64,000 nt of DNA from Pochonia chlamydosporia 170 (lineage: Eukaryota > Ascomycota > Sordariomycetes > Hypocreales > Clavicipitaceae), in NCBI RefSeq assembly GCF_001653235.2, contig NC_035794.1, positions 4,320,549-4,384,548 of the forward strand, given 5' to 3'. The notes beneath the pieces are model-generated. The model did no database searches and had not been told where the DNA came from. It worked only from the letters and a program-made list of their open reading frames with translations. Made by a program: the position numbers and the translations under genes. The first letter of the stretch is position 1; every line of letters starts with the position of its first letter. Shown here in pieces: positions 11,266 through 25,300 of the stretch.

Positions 11266-12438
11266 ATGGTCACCAAGTCCATTTCCTCGTTCAAGGTCGC
11301 TGAATCCATCTCGCCAGAGCCAGTGGCCGAGGGAGATTTCTTTCCCGATAGTGCCAATTTATACCCTAAGTTTCCGGAGAAGATTGGGAAATCGGCCGTC
11401 GAGGTGTGGCTCTTTGATGCTACAGCAGAAGATGGCAGTACTTCGATAACCATTTCCTTTTTTCGCGATGCTTTAGCAGCACCCGCAGGATTTCGCATCG
11501 CGGTCAATGCCACTTGGGCTGATGGCGCTATCTGGAGCAGCCCAGTGATTTTTCCAAATTCCATCATCACATCGGACGGGCCTGGTCTGGATAAAGGAAC
11601 TGTCGTCGGCGTGTGGCAGACGGACAGTGACAACAGCAACGCAACCTTTGAGGTATCTGCCGATCTTTCTACCGCACAAGTCGTTTTCAACGTTCCGGGT
11701 AAAATAATGGGTTCCCTTTTGCTGAAGTCCTTGGGATTTGCCTCTCTGCCCAAGACGGCCGCAGAAGCTGAAGCAGGACCGCGTATTTACTGGATGAGAC
11801 CCATAGCCATGGCTGATGCTAAGGTTGACATTACTTTAACCTCGAAGACGCCCGAGGGTCAAACTACCGACAGACGGTTGGTAATGGGAGCGGGCGAAAG
11901 GGCCTTTGGAGGCGTTGATCGGTCGTGGGAAGCTTTGGGTTGGACGAGAGGCGTCACAGACTCCGTCTTCTTGCGAGCCAAAGCCGGACCATACACCCTC
12001 CAGATGATGATGCTGGTTGGCAAGGCTGAGAAAAGTTATCCAATAACTGCATCTGCGAGGCTGTATTGGAACTCCGAGTTGATATGCGCACCGCGGACTG
12101 TCATTGGCGTCGATGAATTTGCTTCGCAAGCAGGAGATGGCGACTCACTGGCTGTGACCAGAGTCTTTGCAGGTGAAGGCCTTCCAGCCATTTTCCGCCA
12201 CAGAAATGTCGGGTATCGGCTCGAATTCAATTCTGTTGGTGCGACGGAAGCGCAGAGATGGGTGTTCAATACTGTCCACCAACGAGCCTGGTATTGTAAG
12301 CCGACAGGTCCCCCAGGACCCGATGGAACGGGAACAGGTAGCTCAGGCTTTCTAGTATCCGTTGAGGGTGGGTTTCTTGGAGCTAAGGAGTCATTTCATG
12401 GCTGGGGTTATGAAGGACAAGTCGTCTTGCCGGAATAA
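11266..12438 (+). CDS. Diels-Alderase-type cyclase (CghA/Fsa2/MycB family)
   Basis: Single-exon protein of 390 residues with no stops. Its length and beta-rich composition (many short alternating hydrophobic strands), with Asn/Trp/Gly-rich segments such as RIYWMRP and DRSWEALGW, resemble the fungal intramolecular Diels-Alderases of decalin-tetramic acid pathways (Fsa2, CghA, MycB). Those enzymes are two-domain lipocalin-like proteins, distant from carotenoid 1,2-hydratases. They bind the linear polyene tetramic acid in an inter-domain cleft and fix the decalin stereochemistry. There is no signal peptide, fitting a cytosolic enzyme. The gene starts at the first ATG and reads in the same direction as the PKS-NRPS 880 bp downstream. 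Identification rests on recalled family resemblance plus the neighbouring PKS-NRPS, trans-ER and aldolase. The stereochemical outcome cannot be predicted from sequence. Confidence 0.8.
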   Translation: MVTKSISSFKVAESISPEPVAEGDFFPDSANLYPKFPEKIGKSAVEVWLFDATAEDGSTSITISFFRDALAAPAGFRIAVNATWADGAIWSSPVIFPNSIITSDGPGLDKGTVVGVWQTDSDNSNATFEVSADLSTAQVVFNVPGKIMGSLLLKSLGFASLPKTAAEAEAGPRIYWMRPIAMADAKVDITLTSKTPEGQTTDRRLVMGAGERAFGGVDRSWEALGWTRGVTDSVFLRAKAGPYTLQMMMLVGKAEKSYPITASARLYWNSELICAPRTVIGVDEFASQAGDGDSLAVTRVFAGEGLPAIFRHRNVGYRLEFNSVGATEAQRWVFNTVHQRAWYCKPTGPPGPDGTGTGSSGFLVSVEGGFLGAKESFHGWGYEGQVVLPE

Positions 12439-13318
12439 GGCAATCACAGCAGCAGCTTGCGCTGACCTGTCAATACATTAAGTAGCTTGTAGTTGTTGCA
12501 GGTATAAGCTTCAGTCAACAGGACACGAGGCACATGCAGTCAACAGCAACGACCACAGTCAGACATGACGAAGAAATTTACAACTTCCAGAATATTGGCA
12601 TAGATTTCTGCTCGGTATATTACTCTAAATTATGTAACGTCCAGTCCAGTATCGATTGATATGCATTGCGAAAAGGTATCTGTTTTAATAATGTCTGTCG
12701 GAAGAGAAATTGAAACGATATCCATTCCTTGGAGAGGATCTTGACTGTATCTTGACTGTCATAGCTGCATATTGTTTGGCCCTGATTTTGGCTTACCTGC
12801 TTCGGCTATGCATTGCTGACCCGCTGCATGCAACCAGGCTTATTTTGTCAGCTGTGGGCAAACAGGAGGAGTAATTCGGCCACGGAACGAGAATTATTGA
12901 TCACTTTGCGAGACAGCTGTCTCCAAACGCGAATCGCGAAAACTCGGCAATCTTCGGGGCATACTCGAAGATTTCATTCTCATGCCTCGTCTCACGCCGG
13001 AATCAGCTGTAGCTTGTGAATTTACGTATTACGGCTTGCTTGCTAACCCCGATCCCGATGGTATTTTGTATTGGATTGTGATGCTCTGTAACGTTGGTTC
13101 ATCGCCGATATACTCCAGTCCTCGCGTGGCACCACGTGGAATTGTCTCAGCCTTGTTGGCATACTAAGTTGTATGTATATGTGGGATTGAGAAGGGTTTT
13201 TTTACGAATCATTGCGTCTCCTCATCTCTTCAACAGCTTTGGGTCATTTTCTGTCTTGGCTTAACCCAACTTCTTCAAAAATATTGCCTCAATTAGACCA
13301 TCTTGGCACTTGTACAGT
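12439..13318 (+). promoter_or_regulatory. Intergenic region with PKS-NRPS promoter
   Basis: About 880 bp between the cyclase stop and the synthase ATG. No coding sequence is supported. A pyrimidine-rich stretch near 13220-13280 (TCTCCTCATCTCTTC) resembles a fungal transcription start/leader region. No TATA box stands out. Confidence 0.4.
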
Positions 13319-16300
13319 ATGAAGGATACTCACGAGCAGGAGCCCATTGCGGTTATTGGCATGGCATGCCGATTTCCTGGCGGCTCTGATACTCCCTCAA
13401 AACTCTGGGACTTACTCAAAGCACCTCGGGATCTCTCTAAACGTGTTCCAACTGATCGGTTCGATTCGAGCGGTTACTATCACGCCAATGGTTCCCACCA
13501 CGGTGCCACTGACTGCCGCGATGCGTACTTTCTAGAGGAAGACGTAACGAAGTTTGATAATGCGTTTTTCAACATTCAGCCTGGCGAAGCTGAGGCTCTC
13601 GACCCCCAGCAGCGTCTACTCATGGAGACTGTATATGAGTCTTTGTAGGATAATCCCCAGATGTCTCTCCTTCTTCGGTGGTTTTTGCCACTGGTAGCTA
13701 ACTTGATTCGTAAAGAACCACTGCAGGTCAGACCATTGAAGATTTACGGGGCTCCCAAACCGCAGTGTATGTTGGTCTCATGTGCGATGACTGGGCGCAA
13801 ATGACTGGGCGAGACTGGGACTTGGTCCCAACGTACACCGCTACCGGGACGAGTCGCGCCGTTCACTCCAACCGTATCTCTTATTTTTTTGACTGGCATG
13901 GTCCCAGCATGACTATTGACACGGCATGCTCATCGTCTCTTGTGGCAGTACATCAAGGCGTGGCGGCCTTGCGCAGTGGCCAGTCTCCCATAGCCATCGC
14001 AGCTGGCGCAAATTTGATACTCGCTCCAGGTAAGATCAGACCCTACCCCATTGCTCATGAATCGATAAAGATTTAAAAGGCAACCTACCCTTAATAGGAC
14101 TTAGTGCTGAAATCTACGGATTGCGTCATAGGGATGTGGATCGCTGAAAGCAATCTTCACATGCTATCACCAACCGGTACCAGCAAGATGTGGGATGCTG
14201 CCGCTGATGGCTATGCCCGTGGCGAAGGTATAGCAGCTGTGGTGTTGAAAACGCTCAGCGCAGCCATAAGGGACGGAGACAACATAGACTGTATTATTCG
14301 GGAAACCGGTGTCAATCAAGATGGCCGCACTGCTGGCCTGACGATGCCTAGCAACCTGGCTCAGTCTGACCTTATCCGTGACACATATCGACGAGCAGGG
14401 CTTGATATCAATAATGCCAAAGATCGCCCTCAGTTCTTCCACGCACATGGCACTGGCACGCCGGCTGGTGATCCACAGGAGGCTGAGGCTATCTCACGGG
14501 CCTTTTTCGAATCTGGAGATATCAAAGACACGCTCTATGTAGGATCGATCAAGACCGTGATTGGGTTTGTTGATTCTTTCTGATTCTTGAGAGCCAACTA
14601 GCTAACTTGTGGATGCTGTGCAGGCATACCGAAGGCACCGCCGGCCTTGCCAGTCTCATTGGCACAAGTCTTGCGATGAAACATGGCACTATTCCCGCAA
14701 ATTTGCATTTCAACAAGTTAAGCGATCGTGTAGCTCCATTCTGCACGCATTTACAAGTTCCTGCAACATCTATGCCATGGCCTGTCACAGTGCCAGGGCA
14801 ACCACGCCGGGCTAGTATCAATAGCTTCGGTGGGCAGTCCTCATAATACACCATCAAATATTCATTCTAAACTGACATACATCTGTCTAGGTTTTGGTGG
14901 CACTAATGCTCATGCTATCATTGAGGGCTATGAGCTTCCGCCAACACAGCAGTACATGGCGAAGGCAAAATCCTTTACGCCGCTTACCATATCCGCCACT
15001 ACGCCGTCTGCTCTCCGTTCTATGCTCTCCGATTTGCAAGGCTATTTGGCAAACAATGAAGGCGCAAATATACGAGACCTTTCTCATACGCTGCAAGATC
15101 GCCGGTCGACTTTCGCTTTCCGTAAAACCATCGCAAGTAGCACACCCGCTGACGCAATCAACAGAATAGAGAGTGTGCTTGCTAGCCCTCCAGGTGAGGA
15201 TGGCCTCAATTTGCGCTATTCTGACATCGCGAAACCCAGGATTCTTGGAGTATTCACTGGTCAAGGCGCCCAATGGCCACGAATGGGCGCAAGGCTGATT
15301 GAAGAATCACCATTTGCGGCCCGTCGCCTTAAGGAGCTTGACCAAGCCCTCTCTACACTCCCAGAGGATGACCGCCCGAGTTGGAAGTTAACAGATGAGC
15401 TCCTGGCAGAGGCATCAGCGTCCCGCCTTTCACAGGCCGCAATTTCTCAACCGCTATGTACAGCGGTTCAAATAGTGCTTGTTGATCTGATGAAAGCCGC
15501 AGACATTCAGCTTGGGGCTGTGGTTGGTCATTCATCAGGCGAGATTGGCGCCGCGTACGCTTCTGGATTTTTGTCAGCCACAGATGCAATTCGCATCGCC
15601 TATTATCGTGGTGTATATGCAAAGTTAGCTCGCTCTCCGATCGACGAGAATATCAAGGGGGCCATGATGGCCGCAGGGATCTCCTTTGAAGATGCCCTTG
15701 AGCTGTGTGAATTAGACGACTTTGACGGCCGTATTCAGATAGCAGCCCGCAACTCCTCGACCAGCGTGACTCTTTCAGGCGACGAAGATGCCATCAACGA
15801 GGCCGTGGAAATTTTAAAAGATGAAGGCAGGTTTGCGCGCAAATTGCAGGTCGATACTGCCTATCATTCGCACCATATGCAGGCTTGTGCTGCGCCGTAT
15901 CACGAAGCATTGACGAGGTGCAATATCACAGTGCGGGACGGTAATAGCACAACATGGTTCTCTAGCGTGGTCACTGGCCAGGTGATGACACGAGATCTGA
16001 TCCAAGAGCAGTACTGGGTCGAGAACATGACAGGTGCGGTGTTGTTTGCCCCAGCTGTTGTTGCTGCTGTCGAAGCTGGTCCGTTCGACATCGCCATTGA
16101 ATTCGGTCCCCATCCCGCCTTGAAAGGCCCCTGTCTTGACACCATTGAACAAGTCTCGGGCCATAAAATCCCATATACTGGCACGTTGACGCGGCAAAAG
16201 AACGATGTGGATGAGCTTTCCTCCGCACTAGGTTTCGCATGGGCGGAACTCGGCTCGGGGTCTGTTAATTTTAACGAATTCGAATCATTAATTTCTGGCT

Positions 16301-19300
16301 CGTCAATTCAACGGAAAATGCTTGCCGACCTTCCGACGTACCCGTTTGACCATTCACGCTCATTCTACACTCTTACTCGCCTCTCAGGTAGCCATCGAAA
16401 CACGCATACGCCCCTCCATCCATTGCTTGGCCGGCGATGTGTCGAGACAGAGTCCGACGATGAGATATCGTGGCGAAATGTTTTGCGTTCTACTGAAAAT
16501 AGCTGGCTTCAAGGTCATGCTCTCCAAGGCCAAGTAGTCTTTCCAGCTATGGGCTACATCGCCATGGCGGTGGAAGCGGCTGCTTCTCTGGCTGGCCCAG
16601 AGCGAAGACTGGGACTCATCAGCCTTGAGGATGTCCTTATCGGCCGGGCGATGGCCTTTGGCGACGAAAGTGTAGGAATGGAGGCCAGAATTGCCGTGAA
16701 AATTGTTAGTTTCACCGACGACATCCTTCACGGCAAAATTACATGCCATTCGGGATTACCCTATGATAATTCCACACCGCTGGCGTTGAACTTCAGCGCC
16801 AATGTCATTGTATCGTTCCATGAGCCGGAGAAAACAACGCTACCAGCGGTCCGGGTTGACGAAATCAATCTTGCCAACACTGATCCGCAGCGATTATACT
16901 CACAATTTAACAAGCTCGGCTATAACTATAGCCCGCCATTTACGGGCGTTCAGGTTATCCAACGCAAGAAAGGCTTCGCAACGGGAGAAATTGAGGACAT
17001 TTCGGGAGACAAGTGGGAAGATCAGCTTATAGTCCACCCAGGCTTGCTAGACTCGGCGCTCCAGACTGCGTTTGCTGCCTACTCTCATCCTCACGACGAA
17101 CGGTTTTGGACATTACACGTTCCTACGGCCATCCGATCCGTCACTATCAATCCATACTTTACCGATCGAGGTGCCGGTCGATACAAGCAGTTCCAGTATC
17201 AATCTGTATCTCGTGACGAGCTGGAGTCTCCTGTTGTGGCGGATATTGATATCTTCGCCGGACAAGGAGAATCACATGCCTTTGTTCAGTTTGAATCCGT
17301 TAAAGTCCAACCATTTGCGGCAGCTAGCGTCCGGGATGATGCGCTCATTTTTTCGCGATTTGCGTATGAGCTGGCTGAACCTGATGCAAAGGTGGCAGTT
17401 GAGGGAGGCGTCTCACAACATCCAGATACCGACGAAATATTCCAGATCATCGAACGTGTGGGATTTTACTATCTGCGCCGACTGCATGAGACTATTACCC
17501 CAGAGGAGGCCTCGGCGACGCTGTCCCATTATCAACTCCTTTTAGACTTCGCAAGCCGGACTGTGCCGCGTGTTGCACGCGGAGATCATCCCACAGTACC
17601 AAAGGAGGCAATGGCCGACTCGTCTGGTTATATCCGTTCCTTGATTGCCAAATACCGCCACCGATCTGATCTACAGCTTTTGGAAACCGTAGGGGAAAAC
17701 ATCATTCCTGAGATCCGACGCAATGGGAGCATGATAGAGCACATGCTCAAAGACGGGGTCTTGGACCAATTTTATGAGGAAGGTTTCGAGTTTGCCAACA
17801 TTTGGATTGGTCGTGTTGTTGCTCAGATTGCCCATCGCCATCCGCGCATGAGAGTGTTCGAAATTGGTGCTGGCACGGGAGGCTCGACTCGTACAATCTT
17901 GCCCATGCTAGGCGATGCATTTGCAAGTTATACGTTTACGGATCTCTCCGCAGGGTTTTTCGAGCGTGCCAATGACCGCTTTATTAAGTACTCGGACAGG
18001 ATGATATACAGCACGTATAATATGGAGATATCTCCCTCAGAACAGGGCTTTGAAGAAGGAAGCTACGATCTAGTCCTGGCATCAAACGTGTTACATGCCA
18101 CTGGGAAGATAGAAGATACCATGGCCAACGCGCGCCGCCTTCTTCGACCTGGTGGCTATCTTGTCATGATTGAGATTATGGGAAATGACTACCTTGGTAT
18201 CGGTGCGACTATGGGTGGTCTACCGGGTTGGTGGGCTGGCGCCGCCGTCGATCCGGCCCGGAGAGACGGACCTTGCTTGACTTTGGACCAGTGGGATACG
18301 CTGGTTCGCCGGCATGGTTTCAACGGCGTGGAAACTCATACGCCTCTTGACCGCAAGCTGCAATGGTATGCTGTCTTGGTGTGTCGGGCGGTCGACGACC
18401 GTGTTCTCAGTCTCCGTGACCCCCTTCAGGCCCCAGTACCAGTCTCCAACACTAGTGATCTGGTGATCGTTGGAGGGCGTACTCTGGCAGTAGCGGAGCT
18501 TGTCAAACAAGCCTCGGCGTTGCTGAAGTTCCGCTATCCAACGGTTACTCACATGGAGTCCCTGGAGGAGCTCAATCCAAACACACTAGCCCCGGGAAGC
18601 ACGGTTCTTTCACTGGTCGAGCTCGACCAACAATTTCTAGAAACTCGCACAGAGGCTAAGCTTGAGGCGTTGAAGACGCTCTGGAGAAACGGTCGTAGCA
18701 TCATGTGGGTGACTCGAGGAGCCAGGCACGAAAGTCCTCACTCCGCCTCCATGGTTGGCCTGGCACGAGTTGCGCGTTATGAGTATCCTCATATTAACCT
18801 CCAGATCGTGGACTTCGATGTGCTCCCATCAGCAAACGCCGTGGCAGAATCTCTCCTACGCCTGGAACTGGGCAAGCGTTTCGAAGATGAAGGTGCACAG
18901 CTCCTTTGGACAGTGGAGCCGGAATTGCATTACGTCAATGATCAGCTTCACATTCCGCGTCTGTATCCATACATTGAAGCAAACCAGCGCTATAATACTT
19001 GCCGTCGTACTGTATCAGCGGAAGTAAACCCACATAAAGCAACAGTAGTGCTGGAGCCCACCGCAAATGGAACGGCTTTGAAGCCGTGTGCTGTATCACC
19101 ACTCCGTATACCGCTCGAGCTACCGGGAAGTGGCAAGAAGCAAATCACGATACAACTCCAACAATCGCTACTACAGTCTATCAAAATCCATAATGTGGGA
19201 TTTTTCAACCTCTGTGCCGGTACCGAAGTCGATTCTGGCGAGGGTGTTCTTGCATTCATAGATGCACCTGTTGAATCTACCATCCATATCCCCATGGAAT

Positions 19301-22300
19301 GGAGCATCAAAGTGCCGGAGGCGAACAACATGGCTTCCGCAATGGTACAGGTGGCAGCTTACATCCTGGCGCAAAGTATCATTGCAGCCACTCCCCGCTT
19401 TGGTACCCTAGTCGTTCACGAAGGAGATCCTGTTTTGACGAAGGCAATCGACAAGGAGGCGGCCAAGGAAGGGGTCCAAGTTGCCTTCACCACTGCTTCG
19501 AAGGCGGTCAAAAAGGACCACGCGGTTTTGTTTATTCATAACAAGCTTCCTACGCGCCTTGTGCGGAAGCTGCTGCCTCAAGATGTTTCGCTGTTTGTTA
19601 ATTTGGCTCCGGCATCACCAGTTACCGAGCTGCTTGCAAGCTGTCTTCCTCGACATACAGCCACAGCCACAGTAACAGATTTCGTCCGCGTGGAATCGAG
19701 TGAATGCTCCAACTCGGACATTGGACAAGCTGGTCAAGTTCTCAAATCGGCATGGAGTGCAGTGACAAAACTGAACCGTCGCGGTGGCAAGACATCCGGA
19801 TCAACGCCCAATATCGTGACTCTCTCTGGTATAAGCAGCCAAAAGCCCATTCAAGGACCTCTGAGCGTCGTGGATTGGAACACGGAAGCTGTTGACATTT
19901 CCCTTCGACCAATCGATCACGGTAACATTTTCCGCGCCAACGGTACTTATTTCCTAGTCGGCCTATCCGGAGAACTCGGTCAATCGCTGTGCAGCTGGAT
20001 GGTAGCCCACGGTGCTCGTCATGTCGTCCTGAGCAGTCGAAGGCCCAAGGTCGACCCTCGATACATTGAAGAGATGGCCTCTCAAGGCGCAAATGTGAGA
20101 GCCATGGCAGCTGACGTCACCCGAAGAGACTCTCTGCGCGCCTGCTACGATATCATTCATGCTGAAATGCCTCCCATCATTGGTGTTGCAAACGGCGCAA
20201 TGATCCTCGAGGATGTCATGTTCGATGATCTTCAGTTCGACTCGCAAGAGAGAACAATGCCACCAAAGGTCGAAGGCAGCATGTATCTAGACGAGCTATT
20301 CTACGACACACCTTTGGATTTCTTCATCCTCTTCACGTCTCTTGCACACATCGGAGGTAACACGGGACAGTCTACGTATGTCATGGCAAATCTGTTCATG
20401 GTCGCGCTCGCGGCGCAGCGGCGTGATATACGTGGTGTAGTTGGATCAGACATGGCCATAGGATCTGTAACTGGTATGGGATTCTTCGAGCGCTCCAGTT
20501 TAGACCCAGATCACTTCTCACGCATGGGCTACCGTAACATGTCTGAGCAAGACTTCCATCAACAGTTCGCCGAGGCTATTCTGGCTGGCAGACCTGGCAC
20601 AAAAGGTATTTCCGAGGTGGCAGTCGGTCTCCAGCCTTACCATGATACGCCGAATATCCAGGCGCAGCTACGGACGGATCCCAGGTTCCGACACTACCTG
20701 CTTCAAGACCGCGATTCCAGCGCGCAGGGACTAGCAGGAGGGAGCAATGGTGGTGCGAAGCCCCGTGTACAACTTGCCAAGGTCAAGTCGCGCGCCGAGG
20801 CGTTTACAGTAGTGTATGACGCTTTTATTGACCGCCTTAAGCGTATTCTGTTGATGTCATCGACGGAGACGATTGACCCCATGGTGTCTCTTGTTGAGTT
20901 GGGGGCTGATTCCATCATGGCCGTTGATGTTCGCGCATGGTTCTTGAAGGAGCTCGACGTTGATATACCAGTTCTGAAGATTCTAGGACCAGGTGAGAAT
21001 CTTTCAGTGCTAGTAGAAGAAGCAGTCGACAAGCTCCCAGTAGACATTGTGGACGTGAGCAAGCTAGCGGAGGGTGAAGCAGCAGCCATGCAGCAACCGC
21101 CGACAGCAAAACCAAAGTTTGAACAGCCAATAGTGCTCGAAACGACGAGTGCTGCTTCCTCATCTATTACAGAAACCGATAGTTCGCCGGCCTCAGCAAC
21201 ACCTCTAGAGACCCCGATGGGCGTCGACACAGAAACGGAGTTCTTTGGCGAAAAAAGCCAGCAGCTGGCCAAGAAGCTACAAGAGAACCAAGAAGAAACA
21301 GGTCAGAGTTGGCGTCAAGCAGTTCTCCAATCATCCACTGAGCACACCGAGCAGATGACATTCGGGCAGAACCGATTCTGGTTCCTGACACACTATGTTG
21401 ATGATCCGACAACATTCAACATTGCTTACCTGGGTAAGCTAACGGGCCGTATACGAGTCAACGATCTCGCAAAGGCTGTAGAGTCCGCAACACAACGGCA
21501 CGAGTCCCTTCGGACGCGATTTTTCTGGTCCAACGATGACACAAAGACTCCCATGCAGGGTGTTCTATCCAAGACTCTTGTCCGTCTAGAGACAGCCACT
21601 ATTGAGTCGGTTGCAGAGGCTGCTCAAGAATTGGACGATATGCGAAACTATGTCTGGGACTTGGGTGACTGGGTTCCTCTACGAATGCGACTCCTATCAC
21701 TGTCGGAGACGGAGCATTTTCTTATTATCGGAAGCCACCACATCTCCATGGACGGCCATAGCTTCAGTGTATTGATGCTGGACATCCAACTAGCCTACAA
21801 TAACCCAGGACAACGGCTCACAGCCCTTCCAGACGCATCACAGGCCCGGGCTTTCGGACAACAGCAACGTATAGCATTTCAGACTGGTAAGCTGAGATCC
21901 GCTGTTGAACATCATCGGAAAATGCTTCCATCCGCAGATCTCACGCGTCCCATTGAGCTATTTTCTTTTGCTCGAACGCAGGTCCGCCCACCCCTTGATC
22001 GATACGACACTCATGTCGCAAAGATCCAACTTCCACTTGAAATCACGGCTAAACTGAAGCAACTTGCACGAGGACACCGTGCTACGGCATTCCATGCCTA
22101 CCTAGCTGCTCTGCAAGCTCTACTTTTTCAACTTTTGCCAGCCGCAACAACTGACAAGGTTGTAATCGGTCTAGCAGACGCCAACAGATTGGACAGCAAG
22201 TTCATGGGTAGTATTGGAAACTTCCTAAATGTCCTTCCTGTTCGATTTGATCGAACAGCAACGCAGACCTTTGGCGAGGCTATGGCGTTGGCACGTGATA

Positions 22301-25300
22301 GAGCATACACTGGGCTAAAGCACTCTGCTTTGCCGTTTGATTTGCTTCTAGATGAGCTCGAAGTTCCCCGATCCAATGCCTGGGCTCCTGTGTTTCAAGT
22401 CTTCATGGATTACCGACTGGTTGTGAAGGACCATGCCAACAAGAATTGGATCGGATGTAAAATTGGAGACGAAAATTGGCACACATCCCGTAGCGGATAT
22501 GACGTCGCGTTGGAAATCATGGAAGGGCAGGACGGGGCAATGGTTGCCATGCACGTACAAAAAGCCCTCTATAATTCTCTGGGGGCAGAACTTCTCGTCA
22601 ACAGCTACGTCAATGTACTGAAGCAAGTCGTAACGAGGGGAGACCATGTTCCAGTGCAAGAATTACAAAAGTGGGATACGGAGACTGTCAGGAAAGGGTT
22701 GATTGTTGGCAACGGTAAGAGTAATTCGACTTTGATTAACTACTTCCTGCTGCTGACCAGGCCAAATTTTGGAACTTCTTAGGCCCTAGCATGACGCTCA
22801 AGTGGCCAGCAACGGTAGCCCATCGCATTGACCAGGTCATCGCAGCGTATCCTGACTCGGTGGCTCTGAAAGACGGATACGGCAAAATCATGACGTATAG
22901 AGAAATGGACCAGCGAGTCAACAGTATCTCTCACGCACTCCGCGGTCTGCTACCTTCATCTGGCAATCAACCAATTGTTGGCGTTTTTCAAATGCCCTCT
23001 GCCAATTGGATGTGTTCGTTGCTCGCCATACACCGAATTGGGGCAATATATTTGCCTCTTGATCTCCGTAACGGTACTCCAAGATTGAGAAGCACTGTTC
23101 ACGCAGCGCGGCCAGCAGCGCTCTTGGTGGATGCGGACACAATGGAACGCGTCAAGGAAATCTGTGATGACGCAGAGATAATGACCATAAATGTATCTGA
23201 CTCATCTCTATCTCACAATCCGACGAAGGTGGAAACAGTAGCCACCGCTAGCGATTCCGCGTACATCATCTTCACCAGCGGCTCAACGGGCGAGCCTAAG
23301 GGAATCGTTGTCAAGCACGCAGGGCTTCGTACAAACCTGGAAGGTTACCATGTCGAGTGGGCTATTGACACCGTCTCTAATGTTGTACTTCAGCAAACAG
23401 CACTCAGCTTTGACGCCTCCTTGGTACAGATATTTGCCGCGCTGACCACTGGGGGCTGTCTGTTCGTCGTTCCCGCTGATGCTCGTGGTGATCCCGCCGA
23501 GGTAACTCGTTTGATGGTCGAGCATGGTGTGACAATGACTCAGGCGACTCCCTCCGAATATGACATGTGGTTTCGTTTCGCCCCCGAGACGCTACATCGG
23601 TGTAAAACTTGGAAAGCTGCATGGTTTGGAGGTGAGAGAGCCGGCCCATCAGTCCTCGATGGCTTCCGCAGGTCATGCAGGGCCATTCCAAACCTACGAG
23701 TCTTTACAAGCTATGGCCCAACGGAGTCAACCATTTCGGCCATGAAAGGCGAAGCAGACGTACGCAATCCTGACCTCCGAGTGCCTGTTCCAGGTCGTTT
23801 GCTTCCAAACTATGCAGCATACATTGTCGACGATGCCATGCAGCTTGTTCCCACAGGCGTCCCGGGTGAAATTGTGCTTGGTGGCGCCGGTGTAGGCAAC
23901 AACGAATATCTTAATCGACCCGATCTTACAGCCAAGCAGTTTCCAAAAGATAAGTTTGCATCGCGGCAAGAAGACGGCTGGGGCCGTATGTTTCGAACCG
24001 GGGACTATGGACGACTGGACGCCAGGGGTTATCTCACCGTCGAGGGCCGAATCGCCGGCGATACACAAGTAAAGTTACGTGGCTTCCGAATCGAGCTGGC
24101 CGAGATTGAACGAGTTATGGTCAAAGAGTCAGGCGGTAGTATCTCTGATGCCGTGGTTACACTTCGTGGAGAAGGCGAGCAAGATGGCTTCCTGGTTGCT
24201 CATGTTGTGTTTGAAGGGCATGGAGGCGGACACAAGGAGACGGCCGAGACGGTGGACCAGCTACGAGCTCGACTGCCTCTCTGCCTTCCACAATACATGT
24301 GCCCGGCAGTCATTGTTCCCCTGGACAGACTTCCCCTTACGTCTCATCATAAAGTTGACCGAGTAGTCTTGCAGGCCTTGCCCCTGCCCATGCTCGGGTC
24401 TGAAGCAGCCGAACGATCACAAAACCTAACTGCAACAGAAATGAAGCTGGCCAAACTCTGGGACGACCTTCTTCCTCCACGTACAAGTATTTCAGCGCTT
24501 GGCCCGAGATCTGATTTCTTCCGCTCGGGCGGCAACTCCCTGCTGCTTGTGAAACTTCAGGCAGCTATCAAGAGCGAATTCAGTAACGCTCCAAGGCTGA
24601 GCAAGTTGATGAACGCCCCTGAACTTGGAAGCATGGCTGCGCTCATAGATGATGGAGCACCTAAAGTCAACTGGGATAAGGAGATCGAACTTGAAGAGTC
24701 GGACAAACTCAGATGGCAGGCCAAAGTTTCAAGAGCCACTGGCGGCCTCTGCGTCCTCATCACCGGTGCCACAGGTTCTCTTGGCCGCAGCATTACGCGT
24801 CGCCTCGTAAAAGAAAGCAGTGTGTCACGAGTTATCTGTCTCGTGAGGCCAGCAGAAGGACGAGATATGAGCAACGTATTCCCTGGTATCGACAAGAAGG
24901 TGCAGATCATATCAGCCGACTTACCTTCTCTCCCTGCTGATTTAGAGCTATACGACGTTGATGTTGTGCTCCATTGCGCAGCAGACCGCAATTTTTGGGA
25001 TGGTTACCACGCCGTCAAACCAGTCAATGTCGACGGCACCAAGGCACTCGCCCGGCTGTGTCTCCGCATTGGGGCCAGGCTGCATGTTCTTAGCTCAGGT
25101 TCAGTATCTGAGTATGAGACTGAGACGAACAGCTCTGGCGGTGCTCATACAACGCTGCCTCGTCCAAATCCAGACGAAGGATACCTTTCGTCCAAGTGGG
25201 CTGCAGAGCGATATCTCTCTCGCGTGGCCCGAGAGACAGGGCTGCATGTTATTGCTCATCGACCTACAAGAACCTTGGAAGATGCCGTCCAGGTAGAGGA

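Noticed and set aside
14830..14890. A long ORF appearing to start at 14830 as a separate PKS gene
   Set aside because: The segment 14830-14890 is an intron (GTGGGC..CTAG with CTGAC branch site). The real exon resumes at 14891 as FGGTNAHA, in frame with the upstream KS.
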